Positions 1 to 6,074 of a stretch of DNA of 7,642 bases are shown piece after piece. The notes beneath the pieces are model-generated. The model ran no database searches. It was given only the letters and a program-made list of their open reading frames with translations, and had not been told where the DNA came from. The DNA is taken from contig DDCX01000051.1 in assembly GCA_002336475.1 (NCBI GenBank), forward strand, positions 1 through 7,642, read 5' to 3'. This DNA is from Flavobacteriales bacterium UBA1995 (GTDB taxonomy: Bacteria; Bacteroidota; Bacteroidia; Flavobacteriales_D; Sanyastnellaceae). Positions within the stretch are counted from its first letter, which is position 1. Every line of letters begins with the position of its first letter. The translations under genes and the position numbers were made by a program.

Positions 1-1893
1 CGTTACCAAGTGGGCGGTTGGAACAAGCTTTCTGATGACCAGCAGAAGCTGGCATATTGCCTGACCCAAGCAGGATTGAGCGGCCGTGACATGATGTACG
101 ATCAGAACAACCGGTACAACCTGCAGGTCCGCCACATGTTGGACGAGGCACATCGGAATTTCTCTGGAGACCGTTCCACAAAAGGGTGGCAGCGGTTCCA
201 CACTTTTGCCAAGCGCGTGTGGTTTTCCAATGGCATTCATCACCACTATTCCAATGCCAAGCTGATGCCCGAGTGTGGCCGGCCTTACTTTGAGTATGTG
301 CTGGAAAACAGTGGGTTAGAGGGTGGTGCTGGAAGTGCAGAGGTGCTGGACATGCTGTATGACCCAACCCGTGAAGCCAAGAAGGTGGAGCTCGATGCGA
401 CCAAGGGCCTGGTGGAATCAAGTGCCATCAATTTTTATGCGCCCGACGTCAGTACCGAAGAAGCGCAAGCCTTCTTTGCCAATTACGCTGTTGACCGCAA
501 CAAGCCCGTCGAGAAGGGGTTGAACAGCCGCCTCGTCAAGGATGCCGATGGCAAAGTTGTAGAGGAGGTGTACAAAGTGGGCGGACTGTATGGTGAAGCC
601 TTGGAGCAGGTTTGCTTCTGGTTGGAAGAAGCCCAGAAGTACGCCGAGAATGACAAGCAGGGCGCCGCCCTCCGCCATTTGGTGGACTACTACCGGACCG
701 GCGATTTGGAAAAGTGGAGCCTTTACAACATCAATTGGGTGCGTGATACTGAAGGCGACATTGATTACATCAATGGATTCGTTGAAGTCTACAACGACCC
801 CCTTGGGTTCACCGGTAGCTATGAAACGGTGGTCCAGATCAAGGACTTTGAGGCCTCAGAGCGCATGGCGGTCATGATGGACAATGCCCAGTGGTTTGAG
901 GACAACATGCCCTTCATGGACGAGCACAAGAAAGAAAAAGTGGTCGGCATCACCTACAATGTGGTCAACGTCGTGGGCGAAGCAGGAGATGCTTCTCCCA
1001 GCACTCCGATTGGAGTCAACCTGCCGAATGCCAACTGGATTCGCACCATGCACGGCTCAAAGAGCGTGAGCTTGGGTAACATCATCGATGCCTACGACAA
1101 AGCAGGAGGCAGCGGCATCACCGATGAGTTTGCCTTTGACGATGTAGAAAAGGCCCGTGCCCGTGCACACGGCAGCTTGGCAGGCAAAATTCACACGGCA
1201 TTTCACGAGGTCATTGGTCATGCCAGCGGCAAACTCGAGTCTGAGGTCGAAGAGCCAGCAAGCACCCTCAAAGAGTATGCAAGCACAATGGAAGAGGGCC
1301 GGGCTGACCTGGTGGCTTTGTATTTCATGTTGGACGAAAAGCTCATCGAGTTGGAACTCGTTAAGAACTTGGAGACAGGCCGGTGCGAATACGACAGCTA
1401 CATCCGGAACGGAATGCTGACGCAATTGCGCCGTTTGGATTTGGGTGAGAACATCGAGGAAGCCCACATGCGCAACCGCGCTTGGGTGAGCCATTGGGTG
1501 GTTGAACAGGCTGCGGCAGACAACAGCATCCGTGAGATCAGCCGGGAAGGAAAAACGTTCTATAACATTGAGGACTACGACCGTGTGCGCGCCTTGTTTG
1601 GCGAGCTTCTCCGCGAAGTACAGCGCATCAAGTCCCAAGGCGATTACGCGGCAGCCAAGGCCTTGGTCGAAGGCTATGGTGTCCAAGTCGACCCCAACAT
1701 CCACCAAGAGGTGCTCACCCGCTCTGAGGCGCTGGGGATTGCACCTTATGGCGGCTTCATCAACCCTCAATTGGAGGCTGTAACCAATGAAGCAGGTGAC
1801 ATTGTGGAGGTCAACTTGACCTATCCTGATGATTTTACTGAGCAGATGCTCGGATATGACGATAAGTACAACTTCTTGCCCCTCAAGAATTGA
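1..1893 (+). CDS. Dipeptidyl-peptidase III family zinc peptidase (M49), 5' truncated by window edge
   Basis: Metallopeptidase that by family removes dipeptides from the N-terminus of short peptides; the cell compartment cannot be told because the N-terminus is missing. The reading frame is open from base 1 and yields 630 residues before TGA. Bacterial M49 enzymes are usually about 670-700 residues, so some 40-50 residues lie upstream and the GTG at base 10 is not the true start. The M49 zinc signature HEXXGH is present as HEVIGH (1204-1221), with two histidine ligands and the catalytic Glu. The second signature, EEGRAD (1291-1308), supplies the third ligand. The spacing of about 30 residues between them fits the bacterial form rather than the longer eukaryotic one. 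The conserved segments NLPNANWIR and HGSKSVSLGNI precede the active site (around 1018-1083). The stop overlaps the next start (TGATG), so the two are probably co-translated. Identification is firm; substrate is inferred from family. Confidence 0.93.
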   Translation, partial: RYQVGGWNKLSDDQQKLAYCLTQAGLSGRDMMYDQNNRYNLQVRHMLDEAHRNFSGDRSTKGWQRFHTFAKRVWFSNGIHHHYSNAKLMPECGRPYFEYVLENSGLEGGAGSAEVLDMLYDPTREAKKVELDATKGLVESSAINFYAPDVSTEEAQAFFANYAVDRNKPVEKGLNSRLVKDADGKVVEEVYKVGGLYGEALEQVCFWLEEAQKYAENDKQGAALRHLVDYYRTGDLEKWSLYNINWVRDTEGDIDYINGFVEVYNDPLGFTGSYETVVQIKDFEASERMAVMMDNAQWFEDNMPFMDEHKKEKVVGITYNVVNVVGEAGDASPSTPIGVNLPNANWIRTMHGSKSVSLGNIIDAYDKAGGSGITDEFAFDDVEKARARAHGSLAGKIHTAFHEVIGHASGKLESEVEEPASTLKEYASTMEEGRADLVALYFMLDEKLIELELVKNLETGRCEYDSYIRNGMLTQLRRLDLGENIEEAHMRNRAWVSHWVVEQAAADNSIREISREGKTFYNIEDYDRVRALFGELLREVQRIKSQGDYAAAKALVEGYGVQVDPNIHQEVLTRSEALGIAPYGGFINPQLEAVTNEAGDIVEVNLTYPDDFTEQMLGYDDKYNFLPLKN

Positions 1894-2186
1894 TGCAGGA
1901 AACTGAAGCCAGCCCCAAGGGCCAATCATTGGAGGAGCGTAAACTGGCTTTGATGGAGGCCGTGTTGCTCTTGGAGCAAGAAGAGGATCTGGCTGTGCTG
2001 GAGACCTCGGTCATAGCATTGCAGGAAAGCATCCGTGCCAGGCAATTGGTGATTGGGTATCTGCCCAATGGGAATGTGGTGCTCAAGCAACGCTTTCTCG
2101 ATCGACTACGTCATACCCTACAAGACATCAAACACGATGAATTCGTCACGCTTCCAGAACTCGAGCAGCGCGCTGCAGATTGGTAA
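1893..2186 (+). CDS. Small antitoxin-like protein without an adjacent toxin gene
   Basis: A 97-residue, acidic, mostly helical protein that starts at the ATG sharing its A with the TGA of the peptidase gene. Residues about 12-47 are rich in Leu, Glu and Ala and likely form helices. A short loop follows (GYLPNGN), then a charged helix, ending in VTLPELEQRAADW. This layout (helical N-terminus, G-x-x-x-x-G loop, helix, then a 'T-x-x-x-L-E-x-x-x-x-x-W' end) resembles small Bacteroidota proteins annotated as addiction-module antitoxins, which normally sit directly upstream of a RelE/ParE-type toxin. Here the next gene is a secreted propeller protein, and I see no toxin-like reading frame on either strand nearby. 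It may be an orphan antitoxin, a degenerate pair, or an adaptor with another job. The family assignment is by pattern recognition only. That the gene is real is supported by tight coupling and uninterrupted packing with its neighbours. Confidence 0.7.
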   Translation: MQETEASPKGQSLEERKLALMEAVLLLEQEEDLAVLETSVIALQESIRARQLVIGYLPNGNVVLKQRFLDRLRHTLQDIKHDEFVTLPELEQRAADW

Positions 2187-3615
2187 CCTCAGGAAGGCCT
2201 GTCAATGGATGGGCACAGTGGCCTTGGTGGTGTTTTGCCTCTCGGTTTCTGCCCAGACGCCATGCGAAAACGGCATGGCAGGTCAGTATCCATGTGAGGG
2301 TTTGGACTTAATGAGCGTGCGCTCCTTTGAAGAGCTGGGGGGAACCCCACCGGGCAACGGCAATGATTGCTGGGGTTGGTCGAGGGATGGCCGTGAATTC
2401 GTCCTGTTTGGGCGAAGCGATGGCACCTCAATTGTTGAAATAACCGATCCTGTCAACCCTGTCATGCTGGGGAACGTCCCCACGGCATCTGTCCCCAGTT
2501 TGTGGCGCGACATCAAGGTTGTGGATGATGTGGCCTACATCGTGAGTGAAGCAGGTGAACACGGCATTCAGGCCATTGATCTCGACCAGGTTTTGACCAT
2601 GGAGCCCATGTCTGAAGTGCCTTTAATATCGTGGTATACAGGGTTTGGGGGCGCACACAACATCGCAGCCAATCCTGAAACCGGCTTTGTTTATGGGGTA
2701 GGGACGGACACCTTCAATGGGGGATTGCACGTCGTAGATGTAGCCAACCCTTCAGTTCCCACTTTGGCAGGATCTTGGGAAGAAGCCTACATCCACGATG
2801 CCCAAATCGTGGTGTACAACGGTCCTGATCCTGACTACGTGGGCAAGGAAATTGCATTCGCTTTTAGCGGATTTAGTGGGTTCTTCATTGTGGACGTGGA
2901 AGACAAAACAGACTGTCAAACCATCTCTTTCTTAGGCGATGAAAGTTGGGTCTACACACACCAAGGTTGGTTGACTGAAGACCAGCGTTTTGTATTGCTC
3001 AACGATGAAATGGACGAGGTTTCTGGGATTGCAGAGCAAACACGAACGTGGGTGCTGAATGTTCAAGACTTGGACAACCCTCAAATTGTCGGTTTTTACG
3101 AAGGGCCACTTTCGGTCACCGATCACAACCTCTACACCCACGAGGGTTTAGTCTATGAAGCCAATTACTATGCGGGGGTGCAAGTGTTGGACATCATCAA
3201 CCCAGAGGCGCTGGAGTTCGAACAGGTGGCGTTTTTTGACACCAATCCGTTCAGCAACCAGGGGGGCACCAGTGGTGGAGCTTGGAACGTATATCCTTAC
3301 TTCGAGAGTGGAAATATTGCCATCAGCACGCAGAGCCACCTCTTCGTGGTGGCGCCCTCGGCCACTGTTTCAGCGGTGACAGAATCGCCCGAGGCATCTG
3401 CCTTGGACTTGCGAATGGGTGAAGGTGTCATCCACACGATGTATACCTCGGCCGAGCGTCAAACCTTGCAAGTGTTTGATGCGATGGGCCGGCTTCGTGC
3501 CGAATGGCCCACATGGCCTGACATGGCCATGACCTGGGTGGTCTCAGATTGGGATCCTGGAGTGTATGTGGTCCGGGGTCGTGACGGCGTGCAAGCGCGT
3601 TTTGTCCTCGACTAA
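2137..3615 (+). CDS. Secreted choice-of-anchor B family protein with type IX secretion sorting domain
   Basis: Exported beta-propeller protein of unknown substrate, 492 residues from the ATG at 2137. A hydrophobic stretch (about residues 26-39, after Arg19-Lys20) ending in SVSA|QT looks like a signal peptide with cleavage near residue 39. The body (about 45-406) carries LVIVD-like blades: TSIVEITDPVNPVML, GLHVVDVANPSVPTL, GFFIVDVEDK, RTWVLNVQDLDNPQIV and GVQVLDIINPEAL. The DHNLYTHEGLVYEANY segment (329-344) is typical of choice-of-anchor B proteins. The last 70 residues (LQVFDAMGRL ... DPGVYVVRGRDG ... RFVLD) form a type A C-terminal sorting domain, implying export by the type IX system and surface attachment or release. 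Start choice is uncertain: ATG 2137 overlaps the previous gene by 50 bases, ATG 2209 would leave almost no charged n-region, and a rare ATT at 2179 would give an ideal signal peptide. There are no enzymatic motifs I can name. Confidence 0.88.
   Translation: MNSSRFQNSSSALQIGNLRKACQWMGTVALVVFCLSVSAQTPCENGMAGQYPCEGLDLMSVRSFEELGGTPPGNGNDCWGWSRDGREFVLFGRSDGTSIVEITDPVNPVMLGNVPTASVPSLWRDIKVVDDVAYIVSEAGEHGIQAIDLDQVLTMEPMSEVPLISWYTGFGGAHNIAANPETGFVYGVGTDTFNGGLHVVDVANPSVPTLAGSWEEAYIHDAQIVVYNGPDPDYVGKEIAFAFSGFSGFFIVDVEDKTDCQTISFLGDESWVYTHQGWLTEDQRFVLLNDEMDEVSGIAEQTRTWVLNVQDLDNPQIVGFYEGPLSVTDHNLYTHEGLVYEANYYAGVQVLDIINPEALEFEQVAFFDTNPFSNQGGTSGGAWNVYPYFESGNIAISTQSHLFVVAPSATVSAVTESPEASALDLRMGEGVIHTMYTSAERQTLQVFDAMGRLRAEWPTWPDMAMTWVVSDWDPGVYVVRGRDGVQARFVLD
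2191..2211 (+). promoter_or_regulatory. Possible ribosome binding site and alternative start for the propeller gene
   Basis: A purine-rich AGGAAGG (2191-2197) lies 11 bases before the in-frame ATG at 2209-2211. It follows the stop of the small upstream gene, which ends at 2186. It would support starting the secreted protein at 2209. However, that start drops the Arg-Lys pair needed in the signal peptide n-region, and Bacteroidota rarely depend on Shine-Dalgarno pairing. It is listed because it bears on the start decision; weakly supported. Confidence 0.25.
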
Positions 3616-3626
3616 AGCAGGCTGGA

Positions 3627-4421
3627 TCACACCGAGGCCATGGCTTCTCTGAGCCTGTCCACCAGCACAGTGCCATCGATCCGAGAGGTGATTTTGCCCT
3701 CTTTTGCCAATGAGTAAGTGCCCGTTTCTTCGCTCAAGACAAGGGCGACAGCATCGGTTTGCTCGCTGATGCCGAGTGCCGCCCTGTGCCGCGTGCCATA
3801 TTGAGCGGGGAGGTCTATCCGACCTGTTACTGGCAGAATGCCTCCCGCCCAAGTGATCCGATCTCGGTCGAGGCAAGCTGCGCCATCGTGCAAGGGGCTC
3901 GCTTTTTCAAAGAGGGCCACAATCAATCCGGAAGACAATTTGGCGTCCAGGGGGCGCATTCCGGCTGCTACCGGGCTGGGGTCGGCGTCGCGTTTTAACA
4001 CGAGCAACGCCCCAAGACCGCGCTTTCGGCATTCTTCAAGTCCATCGCGAAGGGCTTCCCAGGTCGCATCGCGGTCCGTTTGTACATGGGTCCTACCAAA
4101 GATGTTTTGGACCCAAGGAGGTGCCCCAGAGAGCAGCTGCCGGTTGCCGATGAGCAACAGAAATTGACGCAGTTCTTGCTGGAATACGATGAGCAACGCG
4201 ATGACACCAACTCCAATGAACTGTCCCAGCACTTCGGCCAGCATGCGCATCTGCAGGGCGTCCACAATTTGATAGACCAAATAGATGGCCAGAATGCCCA
4301 GGAAAATGCGAATTGCGGCTGTTCCTCGTGTCAACCGGTACAGCTGATAAAGGATCGCGGCTACAGCGAGGATGTCCAGCACCTGCCAGGGCCCGAGGTA
4401 AAGTGCCGGCTGCTCAATCAT
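3627..4421 (-). CDS. cdaA: Diadenylate cyclase CdaA (membrane-bound c-di-AMP synthase)
   Basis: Makes the second messenger c-di-AMP from two ATP at the inner membrane. The 264-residue length is normal for the CdaA/TIGR00159 family. Three membrane helices are visible at about residues 13-30, 37-55 and 66-83, closing with the family hallmark VFQQELR (79-85). The cytoplasmic DAC domain (about 115-240) has PLDAKLSSGL (157-166), the catalytic DGA motif in SPLHDGAA (175-182) and the RHR motif in YGTRHRAALGISE (208-220), so it should be active. The start codon overlaps the end of folP by 8 bases (ATGATTGA), implying translational coupling. In Firmicutes cdaA sits with cdaR and glmM; pairing with folP is what is usually seen in Bacteroidota. 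No regulator such as a CdaR-like YbbR-domain protein appears in this window. The gene ends 11 bases from the convergent propeller gene. Confidence 0.95.
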   Translation of the reverse strand: MIEQPALYLGPWQVLDILAVAAILYQLYRLTRGTAAIRIFLGILAIYLVYQIVDALQMRMLAEVLGQFIGVGVIALLIVFQQELRQFLLLIGNRQLLSGAPPWVQNIFGRTHVQTDRDATWEALRDGLEECRKRGLGALLVLKRDADPSPVAAGMRPLDAKLSSGLIVALFEKASPLHDGAACLDRDRITWAGGILPVTGRIDLPAQYGTRHRAALGISEQTDAVALVLSEETGTYSLAKEGKITSRIDGTVLVDRLREAMASV

Positions 4422-5283
4422 CGGTATGCTGCAATCTGGACATGGTGAGTGCTTGGTGCAATTTCACGCATTCTGCCGCTTCTGCCACATCGTGGGCGCG
4501 CAGGATATGAGCCCCGCGGTCCAATGCCCAGGCATGCAAGACGGATGTGCCATTCAGGGCTTGGGCAGGAGAGGAGTCTAGAACCTTGTATATCATAGAC
4601 TTGCGGCTAACGCCGGCCAGTACAGGAACACCGAGGGTGGACAATTGATGCAGGGCGTCGAGCAGTTGATAATTGTGCTCCACACTTTTTCCAAACCCGA
4701 ACCCAGGATCGACGCCAAGCTGTGTTGCTCCTTTTTGCCTCAAGGCAGCCACGCGTTGCCCTAGGAATGCCAACACTTCTTCCGTGACATTCTCGTAGGA
4801 CGGACGGTTTTGCATGGTGTCGGGCCTGCCTTGCATGTGCATCAGAATGTAGGGCACGTTGCGCTCTGCCACGAGGTCTTCCATGGCAGGGTCCAAAACC
4901 CCAGCTCCAATGTCATTGACAAGGTCTGCACCTGCATCGAGGGCCCTTGAAGCGACTTTGGCGTGGAAGGTATCCACACTGATGGGGTGGTCGGGCAGCA
5001 CTGAGCGGACTTCCTCGATGGCGGGCAGTATGCGGTCACATTCGGTCTGGATGCCGACAGTTTCGGCACCGGGTCGGGTGCTTTGGCCGCCAATGTCGAG
5101 GATATCAGCGCCATCTGCCACCATTTTCAAGGCGGTTTCAGCAGCTTGTTGCGCCTGGCCTATGCGGCTTCCATCGAAAAAGGAGTCCGGAGTGGCGTTG
5201 ATCACCCCCATGATGCGGGGCACCTTGAAATCAAGGGTCCGGCCCTCAAATTCAAAAGCTGGGGGAGTTGTGCGTCCAAACAT
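4414..5283 (-). CDS. folP: Dihydropteroate synthase (folate biosynthesis)
   Basis: Cytoplasmic TIM-barrel enzyme that condenses 6-hydroxymethyl-7,8-dihydropterin diphosphate with p-aminobenzoate to give dihydropteroate; it is the sulfonamide target. The 289-residue length fits the family. Signatures in order: MGVINATPDSFFDG (25-38), DIGGQSTRPG (63-72), the VDTF strand (103-106), NDI (123-125), LMHMQGRPDTMQ (147-158), DPGFGFGKS (192-200), GVSRKSMI with the pterin-binding Lys (224-231), and LRAHDV (261-266). All key residues are intact, so it appears functional. The frame is open 198 bases further upstream, but that part (rich in Arg, Ser and His) does not look like a DHPS N-terminus. The ATG at 5283 places the first barrel strand at the usual distance. 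It is the first gene of a two-gene unit with cdaA and is transcribed divergently from the DUF1599 gene. Confidence 0.95.
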   Translation of the reverse strand: MFGRTTPPAFEFEGRTLDFKVPRIMGVINATPDSFFDGSRIGQAQQAAETALKMVADGADILDIGGQSTRPGAETVGIQTECDRILPAIEEVRSVLPDHPISVDTFHAKVASRALDAGADLVNDIGAGVLDPAMEDLVAERNVPYILMHMQGRPDTMQNRPSYENVTEEVLAFLGQRVAALRQKGATQLGVDPGFGFGKSVEHNYQLLDALHQLSTLGVPVLAGVSRKSMIYKVLDSSPAQALNGTSVLHAWALDRGAHILRAHDVAEAAECVKLHQALTMSRLQHTDD

Positions 5284-5288
5284 GGCTG

Positions 5289-5303
5289 TTGTAAGAGCTA
5301 CAA
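5289..5303. repeat. Inverted repeat just upstream of the folP start
   Basis: TTGTA - AGAGC - TACAA: perfect 5-base arms with a 5-base loop, ending five bases before the folP ATG. In the folP transcript it would form a small hairpin directly next to the start codon, so an effect on translation is conceivable. It could equally be half of a protein-binding site, or chance. Confidence 0.3.
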
Positions 5304-5361
5304 AGGAAAGGTGGCGGCGGAAACAGACCTTCGACTGTGGGAAAATGATGGCAGATGGAGG

Positions 5362-5372
5362 CACATCATGTG
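5362..5372. repeat. 11-base palindrome in the divergent promoter region
   Basis: CACAT - C - ATGTG is a perfect palindrome with one central base. It lies 37 bases before the DUF1599 start and about 80 bases from the folP start. Its position would suit an operator acting on either unit, but no regulator gene is in the window and chance cannot be excluded. Confidence 0.3.
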
Positions 5373-5409
5373 AAGGATGCAGCCGATTGGTCTCCAAATT
5401 GCTGCTTCT

Positions 5410-5988
5410 ATGAGCAGCCAACACTCGACCCCCGATTCCGAAGGCGACCTGGGCCTCACGCTGACCCAGTATGATGGGCAAGTGGCCGCATGTCGCGCGC
5501 TATTCTTGGACAAGATGCACGATTATGGGACGGCTTGGCGGGTGCTCAGACCGTCGTCCTTGACCGACCAGCTGTTCATCAAGGCCCAACGCATTCGAAC
5601 CCTCCAAGAAGGAGCAACCCAGAAAGTAGACGAGGGCATCAAGCCCGAATTCGTTGCCATTGTGAATTACTGTATGATGGCCCTGATTCAACTGGACTTG
5701 CCGGAAGACAGTCCCATGGAACTGCCCGCGGATGAGGCGACGGCTTTGTTTGACCGCGCCCTTATGCAAACCCGGGACTTGATGACGCGCAAGAACCACG
5801 ACTATGGGGAAGCATGGCGCGACATGCGGGTCTCCAGCCTGACCGATTTGATTTTGATGAAGTTGCTGCGGATCAAGCAGCTCGAGGATTTGGAAGGCGG
5901 TGCCAAAGTGAGCGAGGGTGCAGATGCGGGCTACATGGATATGGCCAATTACGCCTTATTCGCCCTGATTCACTTGGAATCTGCGTAA
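5410..5988 (+). CDS. Tandem DUF1599 domain protein
   Basis: Conserved Bacteroidota protein of unknown biochemical role, 192 residues from the ATG at 5410. It is two copies of one alpha-helical domain. Copy 1 (about 33-96) has KMHDYGTAWRVLRPSSLTDQ and then VAIVNYCMMALIQL. Copy 2 (about 124-190) has KNHDYGEAWRDMRVSSLTDL and then MDMANYALFALIHL. The shared HDYG-x-AW-R-SSLTD and NY-ALI blocks define DUF1599. To my knowledge related single-domain proteins occur in phages and have been linked to nucleotide modification, but no activity can be inferred here. An ATG at 5377 is also in frame; 5410 is preferred because family members begin soon before the YD-x-x-V-x-x-CR-x-LF helix, which starts at residue 21. 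It is followed after 86 bases by the BT_3928-family gene, a common neighbour in this phylum. No signal peptide or membrane segment is present, so it is probably cytoplasmic. Confidence 0.88.
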   Translation: MSSQHSTPDSEGDLGLTLTQYDGQVAACRALFLDKMHDYGTAWRVLRPSSLTDQLFIKAQRIRTLQEGATQKVDEGIKPEFVAIVNYCMMALIQLDLPEDSPMELPADEATALFDRALMQTRDLMTRKNHDYGEAWRDMRVSSLTDLILMKLLRIKQLEDLEGGAKVSEGADAGYMDMANYALFALIHLESA

Positions 5989-6003
5989 TCCACGGCGCTT
6001 CGT

Positions 6004-6020
6004 GTTAATCGGCGGTTAAT
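6004..6020. repeat. Short direct repeat GTTAAT upstream of the BT_3928-family gene
   Basis: GTTAAT occurs at 6004-6009 and again at 6015-6020, 11 bases apart start to start, or about one helical turn. Both lie in the 86-base gap before the ATG at 6075. Such spacing can suit a dimeric regulator, but the repeat is only 6 bases long. A weaker inverted repeat, GTACT/AGTAC (6054-6058 and 6066-6070), lies closer to the start. Neither resembles a known site. Confidence 0.25.
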
Positions 6021-6074
6021 GCGGTTCGTGCAGTCGCAAAGCGGGGCGAAATTGTACTCCGGAACAGTACCGCC

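Larger units (their letters stand above)
5284..5409. other. Divergent intergenic region between folP and the DUF1599 gene
   Basis: These 126 bases must contain the start signals for both the folP-cdaA unit and the DUF1599 gene. By eye I find no good match to the Bacteroidota promoter (TTTG about 20 bases before TAnnTTTG). The nearest is a partial TTCCTTTG on the minus strand just before folP. Two short inverted repeats (5289-5303 and 5362-5372) are listed separately. Nothing else is recognisable. Confidence 0.5.

Noticed and set aside
10..12. GTG at base 10 as the true start of the peptidase
   Set aside because: The frame is open to the left edge (RYQ precedes it), and the protein would be about 45 residues shorter than its family, so the real start is outside the window.
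1057..1929. Long open frame of 290 codons on the minus strand
   Set aside because: It lies wholly opposite the M49 peptidase gene and the start of the next one. Its translation is rich in Cys, His and Val without recognisable motifs, as expected for an antisense shadow of a GC-rich gene.
2053..2136. Earlier in-frame starts of the propeller gene from 2053
   Set aside because: These would overlap the small upstream gene by up to 134 bases and add sequence with no signal-peptide character before the hydrophobic core.
1893..3615. A complete toxin-antitoxin pair
   Set aside because: No RelE/ParE-, HicA- or PIN-like reading frame lies next to the antitoxin-like gene on either strand; the following gene is clearly a secreted propeller protein.
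5284..5345. Bacteroidota-type promoter for folP on the minus strand
   Set aside because: TTCCTTTG resembles the -7 element TAnnTTTG except for the A, but I could not find a correctly spaced TTTG upstream. It was too weak to list as a promoter.
5284..5481. Longer N-terminus for folP (start at 5481)
   Set aside because: The added 66 residues do not resemble any dihydropteroate synthase and would overlap the start of the divergent DUF1599 gene. The ATG at 5283 gives the normal family length.
5989..6003. CACGG/TCGTG hairpin just after the DUF1599 stop as a terminator
   Set aside because: The stem is only about five pairs including a G-U, with a tiny loop and no U-tract, and the next gene follows in the same direction.
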